From an uncultured Sphingomonas sp. (GTDB lineage Bacteria > Pseudomonadota > Alphaproteobacteria > Sphingomonadales > Sphingomonadaceae): DNA of 49,199 bases. The stretch's first letter is position 1. Each line of letters opens with the position of its first letter. This document shows positions 1-8,724 of this stretch, one piece after another. Made by a program: the position numbers and the translations under genes. The notes under the pieces were generated by a model that worked only from the letters and a program-made list of their open reading frames with translations, made no database searches and was not told the origin of the DNA. The DNA lies in contig CAJYIX010000041.1 of the NCBI GenBank assembly GCA_913775315.1, positions 1-49,199 on the forward strand, in the 5' to 3' direction.

Positions 1-1610
1 ACGAGCCGTTCGTGAAGGCAGGCTATATCCGCGTCTATCAGGACATTCGCGGCAAATACGGGTCGGAGGGGGACTATATCGTTACCCGCCCCGTGCGCGG
101 GCCGCTGAACCCCACCAGCACCGACCACGTCACAGACGCTTACGACACGATCGACTGGCTGGTGAACAAGGTGAACCTGCCCGAATCGAACGGCCGCGTC
201 GGTATGATCGGGTCGAGTTACGAGGGGTTCACCGTCGTCATGGCGCTGCTCAACCCGCACCCCGCGCTCAAGGTCGCGGCGCCCGAGAGCCCGATGATCG
301 ACGGCTGGCGCGGCGACGACTGGTTCCACAACGGCGCCTTCCGCCTCGCCAATATCGGCTGGATCGGCTCGCAGACCGGCTACAAGGGCGCGGGGCAGGA
401 CCCGGCGACGGGTATCTACGACAATTATGAGGAGTTCCGCCGGCTGGGCGGCGCCAACGAGTGGGCGAAGAATTCGGGCTTCGACCAGCTGCCTGCCTGG
501 CAGAAGATGGTCGCGCATCCCGCCTACGACGCCTTTTGGCAGGGACAGGCGCTCGACAAGCTCCTCGCCGCCAACCCCTCCAACGTCCCGACGATCTGGG
601 AACAGGGCCTGTGGGATCAGGAGGATATCTACGGCGCGATCACCGCGTGGGAAGCGCTGAAGGCGAAGGGCAAGACCGGCAACAACTTCCTCGTCATGGG
701 GCCGTGGCGGCACAGCCAGGTCAATCGCGAGGGGCGCTCGCTGGGTCCGCTCCAGTGGAACGGCGACACCGCGCAGCAATTCCGCGAGGAGATGGTGCTG
801 CCGCTGTTCAATCAATATCTGAAGGACGGCCCGCCCGCGAACCTGCCAGCCGCCACCATCTACAACACTGGCGAAAACAAGTGGGAGCGGTTCGCCAACT
901 GGCCGCTGGCGTGCGAGGCGGGGTGCACCGCGCCGCTCACCCCCATGTACCTCGCCGCCGACAGCAGCCTTGCCTATGCCAAGGGGTCGGCGGGCGAGGA
1001 CAGCTATGTCAGCGATCCCGCAAAGCCCGTCCCGCACCTGCCGCGGCCGGTCAATTTCGGTGACGGCCGCTGGCCCGACTGGCTGGTCAGCGACCAGCGC
1101 TATGTCGACGGTCGCCCCGACGTGATGACCTATACGACGCCCGTCCTGACCGCGCCGGTCCGCATGTCGGGCGCGCCGATCGCCGACCTCTATGCCAAGA
1201 CGACGGGCACCGACGGCGATTTCGTCGTCAAGGTGATCGACGTCTATCCCGACGAAGTGCCGAGCGACGTCAAGATGAGCGGCTATCAGCTCGCCGTCAG
1301 CCTCGACATCTTCCGCGGCCGCTATCGCGACAGCCTCGAGAAGCCGTCCGCGATCCCCGCGGGCAAGGTCCAACGTTACCGCTTCCGCCTGCCGACGGTG
1401 AACCACGTGTTCCAGCCCGGTCACCGGATCATGGTGCAGGTCCAGTCGAGCCTGTTCCCGCTCTACGACCGCAACCCGCAGAAATACGTGCCCAACATCT
1501 TCCTCGCGAAGAAGGCCGACTATCAGAAGGCGACGGTGACGCTCGAACGCGGCGGCGGCGCGGCCAGCGCGGTGTGGCTGCCGATCGTCAAGACGCCGCC
1601 GGCGCCGTAA
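1..1610 (+). CDS. Alpha-amino-acid ester hydrolase (CocE/NonD, peptidase S15-like), 5' truncated by window edge
   Basis: The reading frame is open from base 3, so the true start lies upstream; the GTG at base 12 is internal. 532 residues are visible after it. The nucleophile elbow GSSYEGF lies near visible residues 67-73. A WDQED segment (~residues 201-205) matches the Asp/Glu/Asp cluster that binds the substrate alpha-amino group in alpha-amino-acid ester hydrolases, and GPWRHSQ (~230-236) supplies the catalytic His. The C-terminal part is the jelly-roll domain of this family. The enzymes are usually periplasmic serine hydrolases that cleave or transfer alpha-amino acyl esters and beta-lactam side chains. 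The signal peptide, if any, is outside the window. A broader X-Pro dipeptidyl-peptidase-like role cannot be excluded. It is followed by a strong hairpin at 1619-1649. Confidence 0.88.
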   Translation, partial: EPFVKAGYIRVYQDIRGKYGSEGDYIVTRPVRGPLNPTSTDHVTDAYDTIDWLVNKVNLPESNGRVGMIGSSYEGFTVVMALLNPHPALKVAAPESPMIDGWRGDDWFHNGAFRLANIGWIGSQTGYKGAGQDPATGIYDNYEEFRRLGGANEWAKNSGFDQLPAWQKMVAHPAYDAFWQGQALDKLLAANPSNVPTIWEQGLWDQEDIYGAITAWEALKAKGKTGNNFLVMGPWRHSQVNREGRSLGPLQWNGDTAQQFREEMVLPLFNQYLKDGPPANLPAATIYNTGENKWERFANWPLACEAGCTAPLTPMYLAADSSLAYAKGSAGEDSYVSDPAKPVPHLPRPVNFGDGRWPDWLVSDQRYVDGRPDVMTYTTPVLTAPVRMSGAPIADLYAKTTGTDGDFVVKVIDVYPDEVPSDVKMSGYQLAVSLDIFRGRYRDSLEKPSAIPAGKVQRYRFRLPTVNHVFQPGHRIMVQVQSSLFPLYDRNPQKYVPNIFLAKKADYQKATVTLERGGGAASAVWLPIVKTPPAP

Positions 1611-1618
1611 CCTGCTTC

Positions 1619-1649
1619 TCGTCACCCCGGGCCGAGCCCGGGGTGACGA
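1619..1649. terminator. Perfect 14-bp hairpin (terminator or REP-like element)
   Basis: TCGTCACCCCGGGC (1619-1632) is the exact reverse complement of 1636-1649, with a 3-nt CGA loop. It begins 8 nt after the hydrolase stop codon. There is no U-tract on either side. It could be an intrinsic terminator, or a copy of the dispersed GTCACCCCGGG...CCCGGGGTGAC palindromes common between genes in sphingomonads (family knowledge, not tested here). Confidence 0.7.
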
Positions 1650-1699
1650 AAGAGCGGACGACGATTGACTCATAACTCTACATATGTTGTTGTGGGTTT

Positions 1700-1996
1700 A
1701 TGGTCCGAACCCGCCGCCCTTCACCGCAAATGCTTCGCCTGATCGAGCGGCTGTACGCGCACGCCCCTGCCGCGCAGCACGGCTATGAGCTGATGAAGGA
1801 AACGGGGCTCGCCTCGGGCACGCTCTATCCGCTCCTGATGCGGATGACCGATCAGGGGTTGGTCGAGGCCGAATGGCATCCGCCGGCACTGCCCGGCCGT
1901 CCGCCGCGCCACGCCTATCGCCTGACGGCGACGGGACTCGCGCTCGCCCGTGAACTGACAGGGCAGCGGCCGCTTGGTGAAGGCGCGACGGCATGA
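1700..1996 (+). CDS. PadR-family transcriptional regulator
   Basis: A 98-residue winged-helix protein. The segment HGYELMKETGLASGTLYPLL (~28-47) is the PadR recognition-helix signature, followed by a wing region ending in RHAYRLTATG. PadR proteins are usually ligand-responsive repressors of neighbouring transport or membrane genes. Its stop codon overlaps the ATG of the next gene (ATGA), so the two are probably translationally coupled, an arrangement common for PadR with a small membrane partner. The AT-rich stretch just upstream (about 1664-1699) contains ATAAC-N9-GTTGT, which resembles the PadR-type inverted half sites and could be an autoregulatory operator. Length is typical for the short PadR subfamily. 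Confidence 0.88.
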   Translation: MVRTRRPSPQMLRLIERLYAHAPAAQHGYELMKETGLASGTLYPLLMRMTDQGLVEAEWHPPALPGRPPRHAYRLTATGLALARELTGQRPLGEGATA

Positions 1997-2628
1997 ACCG
2001 CCGTCTTGCCTGGATCGTCATGGCGGTCACCGCGCGCAGTCTCGGCTCCCGCCGCGCCGACTGGGCCTGGGCGATGGCCGCCGAGCTTGAGGCGGCGGAG
2101 GCAGAGGGCCGCCCGCTCCGCTTCGCGCTCGGCTGCCTCGTAGCGGCATGGCGGACGATGCTCGCCCATGCCGAGGGGCGCTTCACGCTCGTCTCGCACG
2201 CGCTGGCGATCGGCGTGATCCTGCCCGTCGCGAGCATGCTGTCGGTCGCGGCGATCTTCGGCTTTCCGTTCATGGCGGCGAGCGACGGGCTGGCGGGCTA
2301 TCTCTACGGCAGCGGCCAACATCGGCTGCTTCTCAACGTCGGCAACATGATCGCTGCGCCGTCGCTGCTCTGCCTGATGCTATTGACCGCCGCGCTGCAC
2401 CTGCCCGTCGCGTGGTGGATCCTCGATCGCGACTGGGCGCGCGTCGGGATGGCGAGCCGCTTCGGCGCCGCCGCGGTCACGACGCTGACCATCGTCTCGG
2501 GCTGTGCGGCGATCGATCCGACCAGCCTGATCCTGCCGATCTGGGTGCTGGCGGCCGAGACCGCCGCGATCTTCACGCTCGCGACCTGGCAGTCGCAGCT
2601 CCCTCACCACGAACAGCCCGCTTTCTAG
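1993..2628 (+). CDS. Hypothetical membrane protein coupled to PadR
   Basis: A 211-residue protein of unknown function. The N-terminal ~60 residues are soluble and rich in Ala/Arg/Glu. They are followed by about four hydrophobic segments (roughly residues 68-95, 117-140, 155-172 and 178-198), so it is likely an inner-membrane protein. It overlaps the padR stop by 4 bp, which supports co-translation and a functional link to the regulator. No catalytic motif was recognised. The secreted hydrolase downstream starts 15 bp after its stop and may share the transcript. Confidence 0.75.
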   Translation: MNRRLAWIVMAVTARSLGSRRADWAWAMAAELEAAEAEGRPLRFALGCLVAAWRTMLAHAEGRFTLVSHALAIGVILPVASMLSVAAIFGFPFMAASDGLAGYLYGSGQHRLLLNVGNMIAAPSLLCLMLLTAALHLPVAWWILDRDWARVGMASRFGAAAVTTLTIVSGCAAIDPTSLILPIWVLAAETAAIFTLATWQSQLPHHEQPAF

Positions 2629-2643
2629 CCGAAGGAACCTCCG

Positions 2644-4110
2644 ATGAAGGCCACGATCCCCCTCGCCATCGCCGCCTTCATCGCCAGCCCCGCGCACGCA
2701 CAGGTCGAGGATGCCGGCCGCTGGGTCATCTACGGCACGACCTCGACGCATGAGCGCGACGCAAGTGTCCCCGGCGGTGCGATCCGCGCGGCACAGCCGC
2801 CCGCGACCCGCGGCAAGCCGTGGACGAGCGGCGCGGTCCTGAAGCTGCCGCGCGCCGTCGCGGCGGGCGAGACGATCGCCGCCACCTTCTGGGCGCGGGC
2901 CGCGAAGCCGATGCGCACGACCGCCGCGATCCAGGGGCCGGAGCCGACCTACGCGCAAGTGGCGAGCACCGACCTTGCGCTGACGCCGCAATGGCAACGC
3001 TTTATCGTTACCGGCACCGCTGCAGCACCACTCCCGGCCGGCTCGCAGGCGCTGGTCGTCACGCTCGGTCGCGCCGACAGCGCAGTCATGCTCGGCCCCG
3101 TCGCGTGGGCGCCCGCCCCCGGCGCGGCAAAAGCGTTCGCCGCCTATCGCCCCGCCGCCGTCCCCGTCGACCTGACCATCCCATCCCGTCTGGCGACGCT
3201 CGCCGGTACGCTCCACCTGCCCGTCGGCCGCGGCCCCTTCCCTGTCGCGATCGTCATTCAGGGGCATGGCCCCAACGGCCGCGGCGGCTTCGACGAAGTG
3301 ATCGCCCGCCTCAACCGCGACGGCATCGCCGCGCTAGAATATGACAAGCGCGGCATCGGCCAGTCGACCGGCACCTATGTCGAGGATATCGGCCTGCTCA
3401 CCGCCGACGCACAGGCAGCGGTCGCCGCCATGCGTGCGCGGCCCGACATCGACGGCGCCCACGTCGCACTGATCGGCCACAGCCAGGGCGGCGTGGTCGC
3501 CCCCGCGGTCGCCGCCGCCGATGCCTCGATCGACGCGGTCGTGACGCTCGGCGGCTCGGTCGGCGACGGCTTTCCGATGCTCGCCAATGCGCTGCGCCAG
3601 CAGATGATTGCCGCAAAACGGCCGCCGGCCGCGATCGAGCCTGCGGTCGATGCGGCGATGGCGCTGCTCAACGCGCGCGCGGCCGGACGGAGCGACGCTT
3701 CGGTCACGCCCTTGCGCACTGCTCTGGTCGATCGGATCGAGGCGCTCGGCTTCAACCGGGCCGAAGCGGAGGACGGCCTGAAGCGCATCGACACGCCGGA
3801 GGCATGGAGCGCCGGCAAGGTCCACTCGGCGCGCGACCTCGCCACCACGAAGGCACCCGTCCTCGCGGTCTACGGCGGCAAGGACCCGCTCGTCATCGCC
3901 GCACCGGAGGCCGCCGCCGCCCGCACCGCCCTCGCCGCCAACCCAAAGGCCAAGGTCGTCGTCTTCGACGACCTCAGCCACTGGTTTCAGGACGGCGCCG
4001 TCACCGGTGACGAGAAGGAAGTGGCGACGCTCGGCCCCAATCTCGGCTCCCCGCGCGTCGTCGCGCTGGTCGGCGACTTCGTCGCGGGCGCCTTAAAACA
4101 GCGTCGTTAG
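2644..4110 (+). CDS. Secreted alpha/beta-hydrolase (serine esterase/peptidase-like)
   Basis: 488 residues. A Sec signal peptide covers residues 1-20 (ends SPAHAQ). An N-terminal ~150-residue beta-rich region, probably a carbohydrate-binding-like fold, precedes the alpha/beta-hydrolase domain. In that domain EYDKRGIGQSTG is followed by the nucleophile elbow GHSQGG (Ser near residue 281). Later acid and His candidates are YGGKDPLV and DLSHWFQDG. Predicted to be periplasmic; substrate unknown. A Shine-Dalgarno-like AAGGAA lies ~8 nt upstream of the ATG. Its 3' end overlaps the convergent pit gene by 18 bp. Confidence 0.85.
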   Translation: MKATIPLAIAAFIASPAHAQVEDAGRWVIYGTTSTHERDASVPGGAIRAAQPPATRGKPWTSGAVLKLPRAVAAGETIAATFWARAAKPMRTTAAIQGPEPTYAQVASTDLALTPQWQRFIVTGTAAAPLPAGSQALVVTLGRADSAVMLGPVAWAPAPGAAKAFAAYRPAAVPVDLTIPSRLATLAGTLHLPVGRGPFPVAIVIQGHGPNGRGGFDEVIARLNRDGIAALEYDKRGIGQSTGTYVEDIGLLTADAQAAVAAMRARPDIDGAHVALIGHSQGGVVAPAVAAADASIDAVVTLGGSVGDGFPMLANALRQQMIAAKRPPAAIEPAVDAAMALLNARAAGRSDASVTPLRTALVDRIEALGFNRAEAEDGLKRIDTPEAWSAGKVHSARDLATTKAPVLAVYGGKDPLVIAAPEAAAARTALAANPKAKVVVFDDLSHWFQDGAVTGDEKEVATLGPNLGSPRVVALVGDFVAGALKQRR

Positions 4111-5106
4111 GAAGTAGAACAGCGCCCCCACCGCCGCCGACGCGGGAATCGTGATGAGCCATGCGGTCACCACGTTGCTTGCCACGCCCCAGCGGACCGC
4201 AGACGCGCGGCGCGCCGTGCCCGCGCCGATGATCGAGCCGGTGATGGTGTGCGTGGTCGACACCGGGATGCCCAGCCACGATGCGCTGAACAGGATGATC
4301 GAACCGGCCAGCGACGCGCTGAACCCCTGATGCTGCGACAGCTTGGTGATGCGGCTGCCCATCGTCTCGATGATCTTCCACCCGCCGCTCAACGTGCCCA
4401 GCGCGATCGCGACGTAGCAGGCGATGGCCACCCAGTGCGGCACCTCGAACTCGCCCTGCAGATAGCCGGTCGAATAGAGGAGCACGGTGATGATCCCCAT
4501 CGTCTTCTGCGCGTCGTTGAGGCCGTGAGAAAGCGAATAGGCGCCCGAGGAAAGGAGATGCAGGAACCGGAACGTCTTTTCCGCCCGCGTCGTCGTCGCG
4601 CGGCGGAAGATCCAGCTCGTCATCAGCATCACCAGCATGGCGAGGATCATGCCCAGCGTCGGCGACAGCACGATCGCGATCAGCGTCTTGTTGAGCCCCG
4701 ACCACTGCACCCCGGTCAGCCCCGCATGGGCGACGCCCGCCCCGATCAGCCCGCCGACCAGCGCATGGCTGGACGAGGACGGGATGCCTTTCAGCCAGGT
4801 GACGACGTTCCAGAACATCGCGCCGACGAGCGCGCCGAACACCACCGCCGGCGTCACCAGGTCCTTTTCGATCAGCCCCTGCCCGATCGTGCTCGCCACC
4901 TTGTGTAGGCTGGGGAAGGTGATCGTCAGGAAGTAAGCTGCGCCGTTGAACACCGCGGCGAAGATGACGGCGTGGACGGGCTTGAGCAGCCGCGTCGCCA
5001 CCACCGTCGCGATCGAATTGGCCGCATCGTGCAGGCCGTTCAGAAAGTCGAACGCCAGCGCGACGATGATGAGCGCGACCAGCAGCGGAAAGGCGAGCTC
5101 GTGCAT
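4093..5106 (-). CDS. pit: Low-affinity inorganic phosphate permease, PiT family
   Basis: 337 residues, almost entirely hydrophobic. It carries both inverted-repeat signatures of phosphate transporters: GLHDAANSIAT near the N-terminus and GLNDAQKTMGI past the middle. PiT proteins are inner-membrane, cation-coupled phosphate (or metal-phosphate) symporters. The ATG at 5106 overlaps the upstream DUF47 stop codon by one base (TGATG), indicating tight coupling. A DUF47 (PhoU-like) protein directly upstream of pit is the usual arrangement, DUF47 being thought to modulate the permease. Start chosen because of this overlap and the good alignment of the first helix. Confidence 0.95.
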   Translation of the reverse strand: MHELAFPLLVALIIVALAFDFLNGLHDAANSIATVVATRLLKPVHAVIFAAVFNGAAYFLTITFPSLHKVASTIGQGLIEKDLVTPAVVFGALVGAMFWNVVTWLKGIPSSSSHALVGGLIGAGVAHAGLTGVQWSGLNKTLIAIVLSPTLGMILAMLVMLMTSWIFRRATTTRAEKTFRFLHLLSSGAYSLSHGLNDAQKTMGIITVLLYSTGYLQGEFEVPHWVAIACYVAIALGTLSGGWKIIETMGSRITKLSQHQGFSASLAGSIILFSASWLGIPVSTTHTITGSIIGAGTARRASAVRWGVASNVVTAWLITIPASAAVGALFYFLTTLF

Positions 5107-6206
5107 CAGGCGTGATCGATGACGATGCCGTCGATCTCGTTGGCGACATCCTCGAACTTGTCGACGATGCGCTCGAGATGCTTGTAGATCTCGCGCTGGA
5201 CCGAGAAGCGCAGCGTGTCGGTCGGGCCGAGCTCCTTGAACGCGCGCTTCAGGCCCGCGGCGTGGATCTCGTCGGCATGGCTTTCCATGCGGACCAGCCG
5301 CTCGGTCAGCTCGTGCAGGCGGGTGGCGTTGCCGGCGACGTCGCGGAGCAGCGGCATCGCCTCTGCGGTCAGGCGGGCGGCATCGACGATGATACCGGCC
5401 ATGTCCTTCATCTCGGGCTCGAAGCTCGTCACGTCGTACAGGTCGATCGCCTGCACCGTCGCCTGCATCTCGTCGATCGCGTCGTCCATCGAGCCGATCA
5501 GGCTGATGATCGCGCTGCGGTCGAAGGGCGTCAGGAAGGTGACGCGAACGGTGCGCAGCACCTCGCGGATGATCTCGTCGGCGTCGCGCTCGCGCTCTAC
5601 CACTTCTTGGATGTGTTCGGCGCTGCCGTCCTGTACCAGCCGGGCGAGCGCGTTGCCGCCGGCCACGACGGTGGCGGCGTGCGCCTCGAACATCTCGAAG
5701 AAATTGCCCGTGCGGGGCAGCAGCTTCTGAAACCAGGCGAACATGTGAGAGACTTTCGATCCTTGCGCGACGGCCTGGATAAAGCCGGTGCGCTGCGTTG
5801 CTGCCTTGAAATCGCGATTGCCGAACGAACGGATCAGGTCCTTGAGGTCGTCCTCGTCCACCGCCTGCGCGGCAGCCTCGAGGCTGAACCAGCGCCGTTC
5901 GCGCTCGCCCTGTTCCTTCCACGCGTCCTGGACGTCGCGCACCGCCAGCGGAAACACGTCGACGTCGAGCATCAGCGACGCGCCGCTCGCGCGCTTCTTG
6001 CGATAGCGATACGAGCCGAGCGCGACCGGACAGATGACACCGCGAACGCCCGCCTCCTCCTCGGCCTCCAGCGCGGCGGCATCGTGCGGGCTCAGTCCCT
6101 TGGGCGCGTTGCCCTTGGGGATGACCCAGCGCCGATTCTCACGCGAGGTGACGAGGAGGATGCTGACCGGCGCATCGGGGGCGGTCCCCTCCATCCGGTA
6201 CGGCAA
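5106..6206 (-). CDS. Nudix hydrolase fused to DUF47 (PhoU-like) regulator of Pit
   Basis: One frame encodes an N-terminal Nudix domain (~1-150) and a C-terminal DUF47 helical domain (~155-366, beginning MFAWFQKLLPRTGNFFEMFE). The Nudix box follows the VIPKGN motif of the diphosphoinositol-polyphosphate-like subgroup but reads G-x5-L-x7-LEAEEEAG, so the first Glu and the Arg of the textbook consensus are replaced. The acidic EAEEEAG core is kept. In most sphingomonads, as I recall, these are two genes; the in-frame ATG at 5744 could still give a DUF47-only product. The start is uncertain. The listed TTG at 6206 has no ribosome-binding site and would cut off the conserved IRQIAALPYR. An ATT at 6224 lies 7 nt after GGAG and would include it. 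There is no ATG or GTG before the upstream stop. Confidence 0.8.
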   Translation of the reverse strand: MPYRMEGTAPDAPVSILLVTSRENRRWVIPKGNAPKGLSPHDAAALEAEEEAGVRGVICPVALGSYRYRKKRASGASLMLDVDVFPLAVRDVQDAWKEQGERERRWFSLEAAAQAVDEDDLKDLIRSFGNRDFKAATQRTGFIQAVAQGSKVSHMFAWFQKLLPRTGNFFEMFEAHAATVVAGGNALARLVQDGSAEHIQEVVERERDADEIIREVLRTVRVTFLTPFDRSAIISLIGSMDDAIDEMQATVQAIDLYDVTSFEPEMKDMAGIIVDAARLTAEAMPLLRDVAGNATRLHELTERLVRMESHADEIHAAGLKRAFKELGPTDTLRFSVQREIYKHLERIVDKFEDVANEIDGIVIDHA

Positions 6207-6300
6207 GGCGGCGATCTGACGAATGGGAAAGCTCCGGGGTTGGCGGGCGCGCCATTACCGCGTCGCAGCGCGGACTCCAACCGCTAACGTACGATACCGG

Positions 6301-6990
6301 TCAGTCGTGCAGCATCGCCACGCCCAGCTTGTCGAGATTGACCGTCAGCTGGAGCGAAAGCGCGTGATCCATCTGTGCCTGCGCACCCCCGCGGGCGAGC
6401 CGATACTGGTTGAGATAGCCGATATCGGCGCTCAGCGCCTTGCCGATCGGCACGTTGAACCCGACGATGTTGCGCATCCGCTCATACCCCGCCCGCTGGC
6501 CCCAGACGGTCGAGTTGGGCAGGATGAAACTCTCGTGGCTGCCGAACAGCGACACGCGGCGCCGCCCGAGCGGCAGGTTGTAGCGAACCAGCGGACGGAC
6601 CCGGAAGCCGATCTCGTCCCCGCCGGGATTGAACCGCTCGTCGAGGCGCAGGCGCCCCGCGAATCGCCCGCGCGCGATCACGATCTGCTGGCGGACGCGC
6701 TCCTCGTCGGCGGCGGTGTTGGCGTTAAAGAAGCCGACATGGCGATACCCGACGCCGAGTTCGACGCCCTTCGCGATCTGGACGCCGACCAGCACGCCGT
6801 ATTCGGTGGTGTAGATGCCCTCCTGCCGGTCACTGGTCCGCGCGATCTGCTCGGCGGTGACGCGCACGCCATTGGCTACGGGCAAAACGACGTTGAGCTG
6901 CTCCCAGAGCTGCTCGTCCTCCTGCTGCGCAAGCGCCGGGACGGGCGCCGCGAGCGCGACCGCAGCAGCAAGGATCGGAAACAATCGCAT
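6301..6990 (-). CDS. DUF2490 family outer-membrane protein
   Basis: 229 residues from the ATG at 6990, chosen because it begins a clean Sec signal peptide (MRLFPILAAAVALAAPVPALAQ); the longer frame to 7026 would add a hydrophilic leader. The mature protein opens with EQLWEQLNVVLP and alternates polar and hydrophobic residues as amphipathic beta strands, with FRVRPLVRYN and a late RNIVGFNVPIG segment typical of DUF2490. These are predicted small outer-membrane beta barrels of unknown function. No operon partner overlaps it. Confidence 0.8.
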   Translation of the reverse strand: MRLFPILAAAVALAAPVPALAQQEDEQLWEQLNVVLPVANGVRVTAEQIARTSDRQEGIYTTEYGVLVGVQIAKGVELGVGYRHVGFFNANTAADEERVRQQIVIARGRFAGRLRLDERFNPGGDEIGFRVRPLVRYNLPLGRRRVSLFGSHESFILPNSTVWGQRAGYERMRNIVGFNVPIGKALSADIGYLNQYRLARGGAQAQMDHALSLQLTVNLDKLGVAMLHD

Positions 6991-7048
6991 CGCCGCGCCG
7001 GTGCGCTCACCGCCCGCGAAGATCAAGAGCGGCGCGGCGCGGCGGCGG

Positions 7049-8668
7049 TCAGGCCGCCCCGATCATCGATCGTGCGACAGCTTCGGCGACCTTGATCCCG
7101 TCCACCGCAGCCGACAGGATGCCGCCGGCATAGCCCGCCCCTTCGCCCGCCGGATACAGGCCGGCGGTGTTGAGGCTCTGAAAACCGTCGCCGCGGGTGA
7201 AGCGGACCGGCGAGGACGTGCGCGTCTCCACCCCCGTCATCACCACGTCGGGATGGTCGTAATCCGGGATCTGCCGGCCGAAGACGGGGATCGCCTCTCG
7301 CATCGCCTCCACCACGAAGTCGGGCAAGCACTCGTCGAGCGCGGTGGGCGTGACGCCAGGCTTGTACGACGGCACGACCGAACCGAGCGTGGTCGACGGG
7401 CGGCGCGCCATGAAGTCGCCCAGCCGCTGCGCCGGTGCGTGATAGTTCGACCCGCCCGCCACGAACGCCCGCCGCTCCCAATGGCGTTGCAGGTCGACGC
7501 CCGCCAGCGGATCGCCGGGGAAGTCGCGCTCGGGATCGATCGCGACGACGAAGCCCGAATTGGCGTTCCGCTCGTTGCGCGAATACTGGCTCATGCCGTT
7601 GGTCGCGACGCCGCCCTCCTCGCTGGTCGCGGCGACGACGGTGCCGCCGGGGCACATGCAGAAGCTGTAGACCGTCCGCCCGTTCGAGCAGTGGTGCGAG
7701 ATGTGATACTCCGCCGCGCCCAGCACCGGGTGGCCGGCATTGGCGCCGAAGCGCGCGCGATCGATCCAGCTTTGCGGATGCTCGATGCGGACGCCGATCG
7801 AGAATGGCTTGGCCTCGACATAAATGCCCGCGTCGTGGAGCATCCGGAAGGTATCGCGCGCGCTGTGACCGATAGCGAGGACGACATGGTTCGCCTCCAG
7901 ATACTCGCCGTCATGCAGGTGAAGCCCCTGCATCCGCCGCACGCCCGCGCCGTCGGTGTCGATGTCCACCCCGACGACGCGCTTCTCGAACCGATATTCG
8001 CCGCCCAGCGCCTCGATCGTCGCGCGCATGCTCTCGACCATCGTGACCAGGCGGAAGGTGCCGATGTGCGGATGCGCCTCGGTCAGGATCTCGGGCGGTG
8101 CGCCCGCTTTCACGAACTCGGTCAGCACCTTCCGGTCGAGATGCCGGGGGTCCTTGATCCGGCTGTAGAGCTTGCCGTCGGAAAAGGTGCCTGCGCCCCC
8201 TTCGCCGAACTGGACGTTCGATTCGGGATTGAGGACGCGCCGGCGCCACAGACCCCAGGTGTCCTTGGTCCGCTCGCGCACCACCTTGCCGCGATCGAGG
8301 ATGATCGGGCGGAACCCCATCTGCGCCAGGATCAGCCCCGCGAACAGGCCGCATGGCCCCGCGCCGATGACGACGGGGCGCGGCCCGCCCGCCGGGGCGG
8401 TGCCGACATGGCGATAATGCGTGTCGGGGGTCTTCTGAACGTCGCGATCCTTGCGAAAGCGCGCGAGCACCGGCGCCTCGTTCCGAAGCGTCACGTCGAC
8501 GGTGTAGACGAGCTGGATATTGGCCTTGTCGCGCGCGTCGTTGCCGCGGCGCGCGACCTGATAGCGCACCACGTCGCGCGGGGTGACACGCAGCCGCTTG
8601 AAGATCGCAGACAGCAGCGCTTCGTCGGCATGGTGCAGCGGCAGGGTCAGGTTGGTCAGGCGCAACAT
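7049..8668 (-). CDS. NAD(P)/FAD-dependent oxidoreductase (COG2509-like)
   Basis: 539 residues from the ATG at 8668 (MLRLTNLTLPLHH); an earlier in-frame GTG at 8707 lacks support. An N-terminal ~90-residue ferredoxin-like region is followed by a Rossmann FAD-binding motif VVIGAGPCGLFAG (~100-112). Further along, ESNVQFGEGGAGTFSDGKL is diagnostic of the uncharacterised FAD-dependent dehydrogenase family. FCMCPGGTVVAA and a C-terminal GLYPAGEGAGYAGGI FAD-contacting motif complete it. Cytoplasmic, substrate unknown. It stands alone, 56 bp from the anti-sigma gene. Confidence 0.9.
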   Translation of the reverse strand: MLRLTNLTLPLHHADEALLSAIFKRLRVTPRDVVRYQVARRGNDARDKANIQLVYTVDVTLRNEAPVLARFRKDRDVQKTPDTHYRHVGTAPAGGPRPVVIGAGPCGLFAGLILAQMGFRPIILDRGKVVRERTKDTWGLWRRRVLNPESNVQFGEGGAGTFSDGKLYSRIKDPRHLDRKVLTEFVKAGAPPEILTEAHPHIGTFRLVTMVESMRATIEALGGEYRFEKRVVGVDIDTDGAGVRRMQGLHLHDGEYLEANHVVLAIGHSARDTFRMLHDAGIYVEAKPFSIGVRIEHPQSWIDRARFGANAGHPVLGAAEYHISHHCSNGRTVYSFCMCPGGTVVAATSEEGGVATNGMSQYSRNERNANSGFVVAIDPERDFPGDPLAGVDLQRHWERRAFVAGGSNYHAPAQRLGDFMARRPSTTLGSVVPSYKPGVTPTALDECLPDFVVEAMREAIPVFGRQIPDYDHPDVVMTGVETRTSSPVRFTRGDGFQSLNTAGLYPAGEGAGYAGGILSAAVDGIKVAEAVARSMIGAA

Positions 8669-8724
8669 GCCCCGCCCCTTAGCGCCTGAGGGCGCTGGAC
8701 GCGACACCGCCGATCCGCTCGCCC

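Noticed and set aside
5112-6287. A 391-codon plus-strand frame opposite the Nudix-DUF47 gene
   Set aside because: Shadow of the real gene; no start context and no recognisable domain.
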